From NCBI GenBank assembly GCA_965217195.1, contig CBDCHL010000004.1:806001-870000 (forward strand): a stretch of 64,000 bases of DNA. The letters are read 5' to 3'. Below are positions 19,001 through 27,357 of the stretch, one piece after another. Numbering within the stretch: the first letter of the stretch is position 1; each line of letters begins with the position of its first letter. A program made the position numbers and the translations under genes. Origin of the DNA: UBA6623 sp965217195 (GTDB lineage: Bacteria; Acidobacteriota; Terriglobia; Bryobacterales; UBA6623). The notes under the pieces are model-generated. The model was not told the DNA's origin and made no database searches. It saw only the letters and a list, made by a program, of their open reading frames with translations.

Positions 19001-19247
19001 CACCTTCGGCAACGCCGGCAGAAACATCCTGACCGGACCCGGATCGGCAACGATTGACTTGGCGGTGGGAAGAGCCTTCCGTTTCGGAGAAACAGCGCGA
19101 GTCGATTTCCGCGCCGAAGCCTTCAATCTCCTCAACCGGCCGAACTTCGACCTCCCCGGCCGCATCGCCGATCTCCCCGGTTTCGGAGTGATCGCCGCCG
19201 CTCGCTCGGCGAGACAAATCCAATTCAGCCTGCGGTTGGGATTTTAG
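16089..19247 (+). CDS. TonB-dependent receptor with carboxypeptidase-regulatory-like domain
   Basis: 1052 residues. Signal peptide to about residue 33 ('ALRAQTA'), then a CarboxypepD_reg-like Ig domain at 35-120 ('ASLAGRVLDPSGRVVPEVRV'), a plug region (~130-260, with 'FLLDGVDNND' and 'AQINVVSQSGTNGFHGS'), and an outer-membrane barrel ending in Phe (QFSLRLGF). This is the Oar-like receptor type that is expanded in Acidobacteriota and presumed to import oligosaccharides or other large nutrients across the outer membrane. The size (about 1000-1150 in the family) is normal and the frame is intact. The gene stands alone; the kinase fragment on the other strand overlaps its last 23 bases. Confidence 0.93.
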   Translation: MFLRSAISSAHAAPSFALTLILAFTSFPALRAQTATASLAGRVLDPSGRVVPEVRVEAIDQATDRRHATETDAVGRYRFPLLSVGDYELRATAPGLRADAVRVRLSVGRRWRVDIALVLETERTQIEINDATPLLEPENTALGSVISRATIAHLPLNDREFLQLALLSAGTLPAAPGSELSRQNRSGLHVSGAREASNNFLLDGVDNNDLYINRLVVSPPLDAVREFRLHAANYQAEYGRSGGAQINVVSQSGTNGFHGSVYNYLRNHALDARNFFDAPGAAIPQFQRNQFGASLGGPVRRERTFFFGGYEGTRVRDGITKTARVPGLAERNGDFSASPFPVIDPFTQQPFPGNRIPAERVHPIARELASRWPAPNRPGAVQNLVSAPRGDLLVNQLYGRIDHYLSPRDALFARYNFSHDRGLEPFNDGNTNVPGFGSFVLNRGQNLVLSETHVFSPATVAELRFGFNRLRREVLQENIGHDVAGELGIAGVSSDPLFSGFPAINVSGFDSLADNTALPIVREDQTLHLVANLTHVQGGHTLKWGGEYRHFSDDGIQAFFGRGQLNFLGAFTQNPAGDFLLGFPTFTIQTVIDNPFRQRASSWNGFLQDDWRVTPRLTLNLGLRYEWNRPATDVEDRFMTFDPAARQLVRAGEGGIPRAGFRRDNNNFAPRIGLSWSPRDADDVVLRAGWGVFYDTTILEANSGLYFNPPFFDLRLFFPSQQSLLTLNDPFPTGASFTPPPTVFAMQPNFRTAYLQHANVSIEKALPGHTVVRAAYVASKGTKLLRQRDINQPPPGEGPTFLRQPIPGFANVILFESAASSTYHSGQFSLERRFSRGLSFSLGYTISKSIDDASAFLPTDGDPSFPQNSRDLRAERGLSAFDQRHRFVVAASYLLPFRNHWAAKDWRFDLIGATQSGAPLTPRLSFDNSNTGNTGAIAGADRPDVIGDPRGGPSTPERFFNTDAFAVPTPFTFGNAGRNILTGPGSATIDLAVGRAFRFGETARVDFRAEAFNLLNRPNFDLPGRIADLPGFGVIAAARSARQIQFSLRLGF

Positions 19248-19464
19248 GCGCCCGATTCGACCGAGAGCGCTCGAGCGCGGCAGCGGCTTTGGCTTCACGC
19301 AGGAAACGCGTCTTGGCCTCATCGTCGCCGAGGAGATGGCTCGCCAAGAACTTCAATGCGACATGGCGCACCAGACGGGTATCCTCGGCCTTGTAGACGA
19401 CACCCATCCCGCCTTCACCGAGTTTTTCGGTGATCTTGTAGTGGGAGATGGTTTGACCGATCAC
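19225..19464 (-). pseudogene. Truncated Ser/Thr kinase (N-lobe only)
   Basis: 79 codons from a GTG at 19464. The sequence begins exactly as an Acidobacteriota kinase ('ISHYKITEKLGEGGMGVVYK', VALKF with the catalytic Lys) but stops being kinase-like straight after the alpha-C helix ('AKAAAALE'), where relatives continue 'DHPNICTVHEI'. The remaining 14 codons are antisense to the 3' end of the TonB receptor gene. HRD and DFG are missing, so it cannot be an active kinase. The most likely cause is a rearrangement that joined the kinase start to the receptor end. Confidence 0.75.
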
Positions 19465-19591
19465 GGAGTGCGGCTGTGCGGGTCTTAATGGCTTGTCCCA
19501 TTCTATCCCGCAGAATACCGGGCGACAATCCTTCCGGCCGGCTGTCGAATCGTCAGGGCGGTAATTGCTGTTGGCACTCGCGGTTTCTGAC

Positions 19592-20074
19592 TCATTCCGC
19601 GGCGGTTCGTTGCACAATACGGCCGAATTGCTGCCCGCCGTGGTCGCCGCTGCTCCATGTGCCGACGTATTGGCCGTCGTGGAAAAGCACTCGCGCCGTG
19701 AAGGTGCCCAGCCCCGGGATCGTCGTATCCGTGAGGGCGATGATCGGAGTGTCGTCGGCCCACAGAATGCGTACCGGCACCGGCACGGTCACATCGTGGT
19801 CGCCGTATTTGATACGGGCGTGGATCAGCCAATAGTCGTCCCCGGGCATATTCGTGATCGTCTCGATCTCGTAATCCTCCGGGTGAACGCCTTCCCTTCC
19901 CTTCAGCGTGAAATGGCCTTCCAGGGCGACGCCTTGCATGGACGCTTGGAACTTACTTTCCAGTGCGGCGCGGCGCGCCGCCTCCTCGTCCGGCGAAGAA
20001 GAGCAGGCGGCGACGAGAAGGACTGGAACAAAGGCGGTGAGAAAGCGGTTTATTGTGGAACTCTTAGTCGGCAT
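19592..20074 (-). CDS. Predicted lipoprotein, unknown function
   Basis: 160 residues. The N-terminus is a lipoprotein signal: basic start, hydrophobic core and lipobox LVAAC with the modified Cys near residue 24, followed by Ser/Asp/Glu. The mature part is a compact mixed alpha/beta sequence with the repeated theme 'VALEGHFTLKGREG', 'ARVLFHDGQYVGTWSSGDHGG'. Gly-Thr-Trp-Ser and the polar loops recall small beta-barrel domains, but I cannot assign a family. It lies upstream of the truncated kinase on the same strand. The likely location is the periplasmic face of a membrane. Confidence 0.7.
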   Translation of the reverse strand: MPTKSSTINRFLTAFVPVLLVAACSSSPDEEAARRAALESKFQASMQGVALEGHFTLKGREGVHPEDYEIETITNMPGDDYWLIHARIKYGDHDVTVPVPVRILWADDTPIIALTDTTIPGLGTFTARVLFHDGQYVGTWSSGDHGGQQFGRIVQRTAAE

Positions 20075-20229
20075 GATGGATTATCGGCAGGCCCGGTATG
20101 CCTCCGAGCTATCCAACTTAACACCCTTGACGGCGAAGTGCGCTCCCGTGCGGGGGCAAGGATAGTAACCCCGGCGAGCGAAAATAAATGTTGGACGTAC
20201 CTCTCACAATCCGAGCAGTAGCAACAGAG

Positions 20230-20272
20230 GCGCGGACGGAAGTCCGCGCTTGGACCGGCACGAGTGCCGGTC
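20230..20272. repeat. REP-like palindrome pair
   Basis: Hairpin 1 at 20230-20249: GCGCGGAC GGAA GTCCGCGC, 8-bp arms and a 4-base loop. Hairpin 2 at 20253-20272: GACCGGCACGAGTGCCGGTC, 8-bp arms. The second matches the element inside the gene at 9720-9739. Both lie in the gene-free interval 20075-20465. Confidence 0.75.
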
Positions 20273-20318
20273 ACTACCCGGGGAATTCACGGGGGACACG
20301 GGTAACACAATAGTCCAA

Positions 20319-20401
20319 GCACATAGGTAATACTTTTCGTCCGGTCGCCCTCCGGGTTCCCTGTGCCCGCTCCCCCCGGACGAAAAGTGTTACCTATGTG
20401 C
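20319..20401. repeat. 26-bp inverted repeat, likely insertion-sequence relic
   Basis: The left arm at 20319-20344 and the right arm at 20376-20401 are reverse complements over 26 bp with one mismatch (GCACATAGGTAAYACTTTTC...). The 31-bp centre is GC-rich. Outside the arms both sides carry further GTAACA-type sequence, and on the right this runs into ATGCCCTGG at 20420-20428. That looks like the leader and first three codons (Met-Pro-Trp) of an IS481-family transposase, cut off by a stop. No transposase gene remains. The identification as IS481-like is from memory of such leaders, so it is uncertain. Confidence 0.45.
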
Positions 20402-20465
20402 ATGACATAAACTGTTACGTATGCCCTGGTGACTTCACCGGGAAGCCCTCAAGCAGGACGAAGGG

Positions 20466-21200
20466 ATGACCGACAAGACGCGCTTTTATGCCGGAACTTC
20501 GGGATTCGCCTATCCCGCGTGGAAGCCGGACTTTTATCCAGCCAAGCTGCCGCAGAAGAAGTTTCTGGAGCACTACGCGACGCGCCTGAATGCGGTCGAG
20601 ATCAACTACACGTTTCGCCGAACGCCGTCGGCATCCACCGTCGAGAACTGGGTCAACATCACGCCCGAGGGCTTTTGTTTCTGCCTAAAGGCGCATATGA
20701 AGATCACCCACATCCTGAAGCTCGAAAACGCCAAGGATATGACGGACTTTTTCTTGCGGGCGATTGATCCTCTGCGCGTGACACACCGGCTAGGCGTCGT
20801 TCTGTTTCAACTGCCGCCACATTTTCGGCGCGATGTCGATGTGCTGGGCAACTTCGTTCGAGACCTCCCGCCCGATATCCGGTACACCTTTGAATTCCGT
20901 CATGAATCCTGGCATGACGACGCGGTGTATCGCGTCCTGGAAGACCGCAATATCGCCTATTGCTTGGCCGAGTCGGAGAAGATCGAGCCGCCGAATGTGA
21001 CCACGGCGGACTTTGTCTACTTCCGCTTGCGCAAGCCCGACTATTCGCCCGACGACCGCGCGGCGATTGAAGAAAAGGCGAGCGGACTGCTCGCGGACGG
21101 CAAGAGTGTTTTCCTCTTTTTCAAGCATGAAGATACGCCCGAGGGGGCGCTCTATGCCGAGGAGGCGCTGGCGAAGCTGAGCGGGGCGGCGGGGGGCTGA
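20466..21200 (+). CDS. DUF72 (YecE-like) protein
   Basis: 244 residues, the normal length of the DUF72 family, a TIM-barrel-like fold of unknown activity. Characteristic segments: 'FYAGTSGFAYPAWKPDFYP' at the N-terminus, 'VEINYTFRRTPS', 'FCLKAHMKITH', 'LFQLPPHFRRD', 'YTFEFRHESWHDDAV' and, near the end, 'VFLFFKHEDTPEGALYA'. No signal peptide. The ATG at 20466 follows a purine-rich AGGACGAAGGG. It is a single gene, flanked on both sides by palindromic repeats. The family assignment is confident; the function is not known. Confidence 0.9.
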   Translation: MTDKTRFYAGTSGFAYPAWKPDFYPAKLPQKKFLEHYATRLNAVEINYTFRRTPSASTVENWVNITPEGFCFCLKAHMKITHILKLENAKDMTDFFLRAIDPLRVTHRLGVVLFQLPPHFRRDVDVLGNFVRDLPPDIRYTFEFRHESWHDDAVYRVLEDRNIAYCLAESEKIEPPNVTTADFVYFRLRKPDYSPDDRAAIEEKASGLLADGKSVFLFFKHEDTPEGALYAEEALAKLSGAAGG

Positions 21201-21250
21201 GCGCCCCCTCGGCGGGTGGTGTTGGAGCTTCATGATTTCCGCCCTGTAAC

Positions 21251-21356
21251 GGAAGCCCGTTGAAAACGGGCTGAAGATCGGAAGCGGCGAGGTTTGTCGA
21301 CCGGCCGTAAAACGACCGGCCTAATGAGCAACGCTGAAGCCGCGTAAACGCGGCTC
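21251..21356. repeat. Composite palindromic repeat, copy 2
   Basis: Three hairpins in a row: AGCCCGTT/AACGGGCT at 21254-21272, CCGGCCGTAAAACGACCGG around 21301-21319 and AGCCGCGTAAACGCGGCT at 21338-21355. This is the inverted counterpart of the block at 13960-14076. It fills most of the gap between the DUF72 gene and the winged-helix gene. Confidence 0.7.
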
Positions 21357-21447
21357 CCGACCCTCACCCAAAGCGCTATAATTCCCAACAATTCCAACCG
21401 CACGTCGTGCAGTGCGAACGGAACGTGGGGAGATTACGGGCGTTTCG

Positions 21448-21783
21448 ATGCAGGATTCGATCCAAGTTTCGAAGGTGGTGCGGTTTGCAACCTTCGAGCT
21501 GAGCCTCAAGACCGGCGAGCTTCGAAAGGGCGGGGTGAAGATTCGGCTGCAAGAGCAGTCGTTTCAAATAATCGCCGCGTTGCTTGAACGCCCCGGCAAA
21601 CTCGTCACCCGCGAGGCGCTCCACGAAAGGCTTTGGCCCGACGAAACCTTCGTCGATTTCGAGAAAGGCCTCAACATTGCCGTCAGCAAACTGCGTCAGG
21701 CACTGGGGGATTCCGCCGATGAGCCGCGCTTCATCGAGACCCTCCCGCGGCGGGGGTATCGCTTCGTCGGGGTCATCGAGTGA
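21448..21783 (+). CDS. Winged-helix DNA-binding domain (OmpR/CadC type), isolated by an in-frame stop
   Basis: 111 residues. Residues 10-108 form a complete OmpR/PhoB-type effector domain: N-terminal beta strands ('VRFATFELSL'), 'LQEQSFQIIAALLERPGKLV', the recognition-helix region 'GLNIAVSKLRQALGD' and the final hairpin 'FIETLPRRGYRFVGVIE'. In Acidobacteriota this domain normally continues into a TolB propeller or TPR part. Here a TGA at 21781-21783 ends it, and the same frame then continues as a kinase without any start codon before the glycine loop. I therefore regard it as the N-terminal piece of a larger broken gene, although it could fold alone. A GTG at 21412 is an alternative start. 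Confidence 0.75.
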   Translation: MQDSIQVSKVVRFATFELSLKTGELRKGGVKIRLQEQSFQIIAALLERPGKLVTREALHERLWPDETFVDFEKGLNIAVSKLRQALGDSADEPRFIETLPRRGYRFVGVIE

Positions 21784-24490
21784 ATCGACGAATCGGGCGA
21801 AATCGTCGGCCTTCCGACAGGCGTCGCGGCCGAACGCACTATCTCCCACTACCGCTTACTCGAAAAACTCGGCGAAGGCGGCATGGGCGTCGTCTACAAG
21901 GCTCTCGATACAAACCTCAATCGAACCGTCGCGCTGAAGTTCCTGGCTTCGCACCTCACCGAAGACCCCACGGCGAAAGAACGCTTCCGCCGCGAAGCCC
22001 AAGCCGCGGCGGCGGTCGATCATGCAAACATTTGCACCGTTCACGAAATCGACGAGGCCGGCGGGCAGATGTTCATCGCCATGGCCTACGTCGAGGGACG
22101 GAGCCTCGACAAAAAGATCGGCGCCGGCCCGCTCGAACTCAACGAAGCCCTCGACATCGCCATGCAAACCGCTCAGGGGTTGCAGGCCGCGCACGAGAGG
22201 GACGTTGTCCACCGCGACATCAAGAGTTCGAACCTCATGCTCACCCCACAAGGGCAGGTGAAGATTCTCGATTTTGGGCTGGCGCGTCTGGCCGACCGAT
22301 CGAGGCTGACAAAAACAGAGACCGTAGTGGGGACCGTCTCGTGCATGTCTCCCGAGCAAGCCGAACGCAAGCCAACCGACCGCCGCACCGACATCTGGTC
22401 GCTGGGCGTGTTGCTTTATGAAATGGTCACGGGGCGACTGCCTTTCGAGGGGGATCGCGAGCAGGCGGTGCTGTACGCGATTGTCCACCGGGAGCCGACG
22501 CCGATCACAGCGGTACGGGTGGGGATTCCCGTCGAGCTGGATCACCACGTCGGCAAGGCGCTGGCGAAGGACCCCGACGACCGCTATCAGCACGTGGAGG
22601 ATATGGTTGTCGACCTGCGGGCGCTGAAGCGGGCATCGTCCTCCTCGGCTTCTCCTTATGTCGGCACGCAACCGGACGCTGCCGCGTGGCCTGTCGGGAG
22701 CCCGCGGGTCTATCAGGCGCTGGTGGCGGTGATGGCGGCTGCTTTGCTCGCCGTCTCGTTCCTCCACTTCCGCGAAACGCCTCCCGAAGTCCCGTTGCGC
22801 CGATTTGCCCTAAAGCCGCCGGAGGGGTTCGGCGCCTCCTTCTACAGCAACTATGTCGCCGTCTCCCCCAACGGCAAACACGTTGCCTTCATCGGGGGCG
22901 CTGAGAGGGCGCTTTGGGTTCAGGATCTCGATCAGCGGCAACCGCGGCTGATCGACGGTACGGAGGGAGCGATTGATCTTTTCTGGTCACCGGGCAGTGA
23001 CCTCATCGGATTCGTGGCCGGCGGGAAGGAATTCGGAGCCGGGGGGGGGATTCAAGAAGATTTCGCCTCAAGGCGGCATCGCCGTCTCGGTTTGTCGAGT
23101 GCCCCCCAGCCATTTCCACGGAGGATCCTGGAGCCCCGACGGCCGCTCGATCGTCTTCAGCTCGGGCAACCCTCACAGCATCTACGAAGTTCCCGCCGTA
23201 GGAGGCACGCCGGAAGTAATCATCGCGCCCGAGGACCCCGAGACGTCGTCGGGAGGGCCGACCGGTGTGATTGTGTGGCCTCGCTTCTTGCCTCCCGAGG
23301 CCGGCGACCGCGTCCTTGTGTTCGCGTTCGGAGATCAGATCGATCTTACGATGATGGCGCAGGACCTCGACACCGGCCGGCGCGAAATCCTGGGTCCCGG
23401 CGCATTCCCATTCTATTCCCCTAGCGGCCATATCGTGTACCAACCCAGCCCGCTGATCACCGACTTATGGGCCCTGCCTTTCTCCCTGGATACATTGAAG
23501 GCCTCGGGCGAAGCCTTCCCGGTCTCCTCGAACAGCCGCGGTCCCACCATTGCGGCCGATCAAACCCTGGTTTACCTCGACGGTACCGGCTTGGGGCGGG
23601 AGCAACTGGTTTGGCTGGACCGTAGCGGCAACAAGACAGGGGAGATCGGAGTTACACGGCAGAAATTCGAGGGACCGGCGCTCTCCCCGGACGGACGCTT
23701 CGTGGCCATTCAGACAAGGGAGGGCACGGATCTGGATGTGTGGGCGTACGACATTGCCCGCGGGGTGGGGACTCTCTTGAGTCCGGGTCCGGAGTATGAC
23801 TATGGCCCCTCTTGGTCACCCAGCGGAGACGAGGTGACGTTCACCTCCCTTCGAACGGGTCCGACAAAGAGCAACGGCGACATCATCCTTGTGAAGGCCG
23901 ATGGGGGCAGAGAAGAACAAGTGCTGCTGGCCACAAGCGAGACCGAGTCGGTATTTGACTGGTCCCACGACGGAAAATACATCCTTTACGACACGCACGA
24001 TCTGGAAAACGGGATTGACCTGTGGTACCTGGAGCGTAAGGAGGACGGCTGGACCCCCCGCCCGTTCCTGCGGACGCCGTTTGATGAGGCGATCCCGAGA
24101 TTCTCCCCCGACGGGCGGCACATCACCTACGTTTCGAACGAGTCGGGCCAAAACGAAGTCTATGTCGACCGCTTTCCCGAAGGCGGTGAAAGGGTAACCG
24201 TTTCGAGCGGTGGCGGGAAGGGAGCGCGCTGGAGCCGGAACGGCAAAGAGCTGTTTTATGTCGAGGGGGAGACGTTGATAGCGGTTTCGGTGTCGACCGC
24301 CGCGAGCTTTTCGGTCGGCTCGACGACTTGACTTTTCGAGCACGCGAGTTTGAAGAACTCTCCCGTGCCCTACGACGTGTCGGCCGACGGGCAGCGGTTC
24401 ATCGTAGCCGAGCCGGTGGGCGCGGAACCCCCCGAACCGTCGATCCGCGTGGTGCTGAATTGGCACGAAGAGTTCCGCGACCGCGAGTAA
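21784..24490 (+). pseudogene. Broken Ser/Thr kinase-TolB propeller, fused in frame to the winged helix
   Basis: After the TGA at 21781 the same frame codes for a linker and a kinase domain (from 'ISHYRLLEKLGEGGMGVVYK', HRDIKSSN, DFGLA, 'MSPEQAERKPTD') to ~22630, a membrane helix (~22720-22760), then a TolB/PD40 propeller. There is no ATG, GTG or TTG between that TGA and the glycine loop. At 23041-23049 a run of nine G shifts the frame; eight G would keep it continuous ('KEFGAGGGFKKISPQGG'). A second in-frame TGA at 24329-24331 interrupts the last blade, after which 'LFEHASLKNSPVPYDVSADG' continues to a TAA at 24488. The locus thus has two opal codons and one frameshift but otherwise conserved sequence, meaning recent decay or assembly error. 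Confidence 0.8.
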
Positions 24491-24651
24491 GCGGCTCGAG
24501 GCGGCGGCGGTTCCGTGCCCCAGACCCTTTGTTCCTGATGTCCTGGCCCGCCACCCGGTCGGTCTACAATAGAACCGGGGCCGGGTTTGCCGGTTATTCC
24601 GATCGGCCTCATCCGACCTTTACCTCTCAGTCCCCCGTCAGGAGATCCCTT

Positions 24652-26376
24652 TTGCAACGTGCTTCCCGGTTGTTGTCCGCGATTTTTTTCCTTAGTCTAA
24701 CCACGCTCTCGGCGTCGGTCGCGGCCCAAGCCGCCGAGGTGACGCCCGAACGGCTGAACCAAGCCGCGAGCGAGCCCCAAAACTGGCTCACCTACAGCGG
24801 AACGTACGAGGCCTGGCGTTACAGCAAGCTCGACCAGATCGACCGCGGCAACGTCAAGAAACTGATCCCTGTGTGGTCGTTTCAAACCGGCGTGGTCGAC
24901 GGCGGCCTGCAAGCGACCCCGATCGTCGTCGACGGCGTGATGTACTTAACCGGGTCTTGGAACCGGGTGTTCGCGCTCAATGCGGTCACCGGGGAAAAGA
25001 TCTGGCAATACTACCACCCCAAGCCCGCGGCCTTCCCGGCGGTCTACGGCACCTGGAACCGCGGCGTCGCCATCGGGCACGGGCTGGTCTTCATGGGGAC
25101 GATCGACAACTACCTGGTCGCGCTCGATGCCAAGACCGGACGCGAGGTCTGGAAGGTCGAGATCGAGGACGCCGGACAGTGCGGCTGCGGCATCACCGGC
25201 GCGCCGCTGTTGGTTAAAGACAAGGTCATCATCGGCGTCACTGGCGGAGACTCGGGCCACCGCGGTTATCTCAATGCCTTCGAGGCCGAGACGGGCCGGC
25301 ACGCCTGGCGCTTTTGGGCGATTCCCGGTCCCGGCGAGCCCGGCAACGAAACCTGGAAGGGCGATAGCTGGAAATACGGAGGTGGCTCGACGTGGATGAC
25401 CGGCTCGTACGATCCCGAGCTGGACTTGGTCTTTTGGGGCGTCGGCAACCCGGCGGCCGATTTCTACGGGGAAGACCGCGAAGGCGACAACCTCTATACC
25501 GATTCCACGGTCGCGCTCAACCCCGATACCGGCAAGTTGGCTTGGCATTACCAGCAGATCCCCCACGATGTTTGGGATTTCGACTCGGCGTATGAGCTGG
25601 TGCTCCTGGATTTGATGCACCAGGGAAACAAGCGCAAACTGATCGTCACGCCGCACAAGAGCGGCTATGTGTGGGTTCTCGACCGTGCCACTGGGGAGTT
25701 CATAAATGCTTGGCCGTTGGTCGAAAACTCGAATTGGATCGAGGGTATCGACGAAAACGGCAAGCTGATCGGCCGCAACGAGCCGATCGTCGGCGAGACG
25801 AAACTGCTGTGCCCGTCGATTGCCGGCGGGCGCAGTTGGAATCACGCTGCGTACAGTCCCAAGACCGGGTGGTTATACTCGACCGGTTTCGAATGGTGCC
25901 AGCAAGTCACCGCGTTTCGCGAGGAAGCGCGCGAGGGGATGAGCTTCTTCGGCGGCGAGTTTAAACTGGTTCCGCCGCTCAGGGGAAAGCCCCATTCCCA
26001 CCTCAGCGCCTATGATCCGATTACCGGCGAGCGTCATTGGCGCTACAAATCGAAGTACCCCTTGCTGGCCTCGCAGCTTGCCACGGCCGGCGATCTGCTC
26101 TTCACCGGCGACGCTGAGGGACGATTTCTAGCGCTCGACACACAAACGGGTAAGGAGTTGTGGTCTTACCAAACCGGCTCGGGGCATCGCGGTTCGCCGA
26201 TCACCTACTCGGTCGACGGCAAGCAGTACGTCGCCACGCCCAGCGGTTGGGGATCGGCCCTGGCCGGGCTGCTGCCGCAACTGTGGCCCGAGACGGAATT
26301 TTTCCAAAGCGGCGCGACGCTGTTCGTCTTTGCACTGGCGGATTTCGAAGGTTCCGAGAAGGCCGGTTCCGAATGA
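24652..26376 (+). CDS. PQQ-dependent alcohol dehydrogenase, predicted lanthanide type (1)
   Basis: 574 residues from a TTG at 24652, preceded at 6 bases by AGGAGA; the long open frame upstream has no protein character. It has a signal peptide and an eight-bladed quinoprotein propeller: 'NWLTYSGTYEAWRYSKLDQI', 'GNPAADF' (metal-ligand Asn) and 'PHDVWDFDSAY' with the presumed catalytic Asp309 and an extra Asp311. In XoxF and PedH enzymes that second Asp ligates a lanthanide, while Ca-dependent MxaF has Ala. The vicinal Cys pair present in paralogue 2 (59043-60671) is absent here; YGTWNRG is found instead. It acts in the periplasm, oxidising an alcohol or aldehyde. The stop overlaps the next gene (ATGA), a di-heme cytochrome that could accept its electrons. 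Confidence 0.9.
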   Translation: MQRASRLLSAIFFLSLTTLSASVAAQAAEVTPERLNQAASEPQNWLTYSGTYEAWRYSKLDQIDRGNVKKLIPVWSFQTGVVDGGLQATPIVVDGVMYLTGSWNRVFALNAVTGEKIWQYYHPKPAAFPAVYGTWNRGVAIGHGLVFMGTIDNYLVALDAKTGREVWKVEIEDAGQCGCGITGAPLLVKDKVIIGVTGGDSGHRGYLNAFEAETGRHAWRFWAIPGPGEPGNETWKGDSWKYGGGSTWMTGSYDPELDLVFWGVGNPAADFYGEDREGDNLYTDSTVALNPDTGKLAWHYQQIPHDVWDFDSAYELVLLDLMHQGNKRKLIVTPHKSGYVWVLDRATGEFINAWPLVENSNWIEGIDENGKLIGRNEPIVGETKLLCPSIAGGRSWNHAAYSPKTGWLYSTGFEWCQQVTAFREEAREGMSFFGGEFKLVPPLRGKPHSHLSAYDPITGERHWRYKSKYPLLASQLATAGDLLFTGDAEGRFLALDTQTGKELWSYQTGSGHRGSPITYSVDGKQYVATPSGWGSALAGLLPQLWPETEFFQSGATLFVFALADFEGSEKAGSE

Positions 26377-27218
26377 TGAAGTTTCGACGACGTTTTTTGC
26401 CGGCTGCGGTCGGTGCGTTCGTGGTTTTGTGCGGCGCCGCCGAGTCCCCCGCCGAGACGAAGACCATCGACCTGCGAGACGCCGAGTTTGCCGGGTCGGG
26501 AGCGCCGCTTTTCGCCAAGAATTGCGCCGTGGGCTATTGCCACGGTTCGCAGGGCGCCGCCGGGCGCGGCCCGCGCCTCAAATCCCGCCATTGGAATTCA
26601 ACCGCGCTTTTCAAGGTGATTCACGACGGCATCCCGGATACGACCATGCCGGGCTGGAGCGCCATTTTGAGCCGCGAGGAGATTTGGGCGGTCACCGCTT
26701 ACGTCATCAGCTTGGGGACGGGCGAGTTCGAGCCCGCCTCGGGCAAGTTGGAAATCGAGGAGCAAACCGCGTCGGGCGAACTCTCCGCCGCCGCCAAACG
26801 CGGCCGGGCGCTCTTCTTTGATCTGACGAACGAAAAACGCTGCGCGATTTGCCACCGCGTCGGCTCGCGCGGATCGGTGATCGGCCCGGAGTTGAGGGCG
26901 GCGGCTTCGAGGAAATCAGCGGCGGAACTGCGCCGCGACATCGTTGACCCCGGGGCGGCGATAGCGAACGGGTTCGAGCAGACGGTTGTCGTGGCGACCG
27001 ACGGGAAGATGATCGCGGGTATCCAAAAGCACCGCGACGAAGAGCGCGTTCAGCTCTATGACACGGCGGCGCTGCCCGCTCCGTTGCGCACGTTCTACAA
27101 GGATCAAATCAAGAGCGTCGCCGATCGGCCGACGAGTTCGATGCCCGCCGGCTACGGCGAGATGTATTCAAGCGACGAGCTCGACGCCCTGATCGCTTTC
27201 CTCAAATCAGGCGGGTAG
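26373..27218 (+). CDS. Di-heme cytochrome c, partner of PQQ dehydrogenase 1
   Basis: 281 residues, starting MMKFRRRFLPAAVGAF, a signal peptide. The ATG at 26373 overlaps the dehydrogenase stop by 4 nt. The first domain has the heme site CAVGYCH, a CX4CH spacing instead of CX2CH, with a distal Met candidate in 'DTTMPGW'. The second has CAICH with 'GPELRAAASRKSAAELRRDIVDPGAAI', the planctomycete-type heme-binding domain that also binds a beta-sheet segment. It ends in 'YSSDELDALIAFLKSGG'. It probably shuttles electrons from PQQ to a terminal oxidase. The damaged gene at 60668-61485 has the same two-domain plan. Confidence 0.88.
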   Translation: MMKFRRRFLPAAVGAFVVLCGAAESPAETKTIDLRDAEFAGSGAPLFAKNCAVGYCHGSQGAAGRGPRLKSRHWNSTALFKVIHDGIPDTTMPGWSAILSREEIWAVTAYVISLGTGEFEPASGKLEIEEQTASGELSAAAKRGRALFFDLTNEKRCAICHRVGSRGSVIGPELRAAASRKSAAELRRDIVDPGAAIANGFEQTVVVATDGKMIAGIQKHRDEERVQLYDTAALPAPLRTFYKDQIKSVADRPTSSMPAGYGEMYSSDELDALIAFLKSGG

Positions 27219-27357
27219 CAAACGGCGCGCTCGCCCCGTTCGCTTCCACCGCAATCATGGCGTTCCGTTAGACTGGGAAACGTTCACCCGAGAGCGAAAG
27301 TCGTTTCTTCTCTCAGCATTTGGGGGTGAATGACCGTTTCAACCGTGGGAGGTTCCG

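Noticed and set aside
21781..21783. Selenocysteine at the in-frame TGA
   Set aside because: No hairpin of the SECIS type was apparent after the codon, the position (linker after the winged helix) has no redox role, and the same occurs in unrelated places.
24328..24651. Upstream extension of the PQQ dehydrogenase frame
   Set aside because: Covers the tail of the broken kinase gene in a different frame; the TTG at 24652 with AGGAGA and a signal peptide is a better start.
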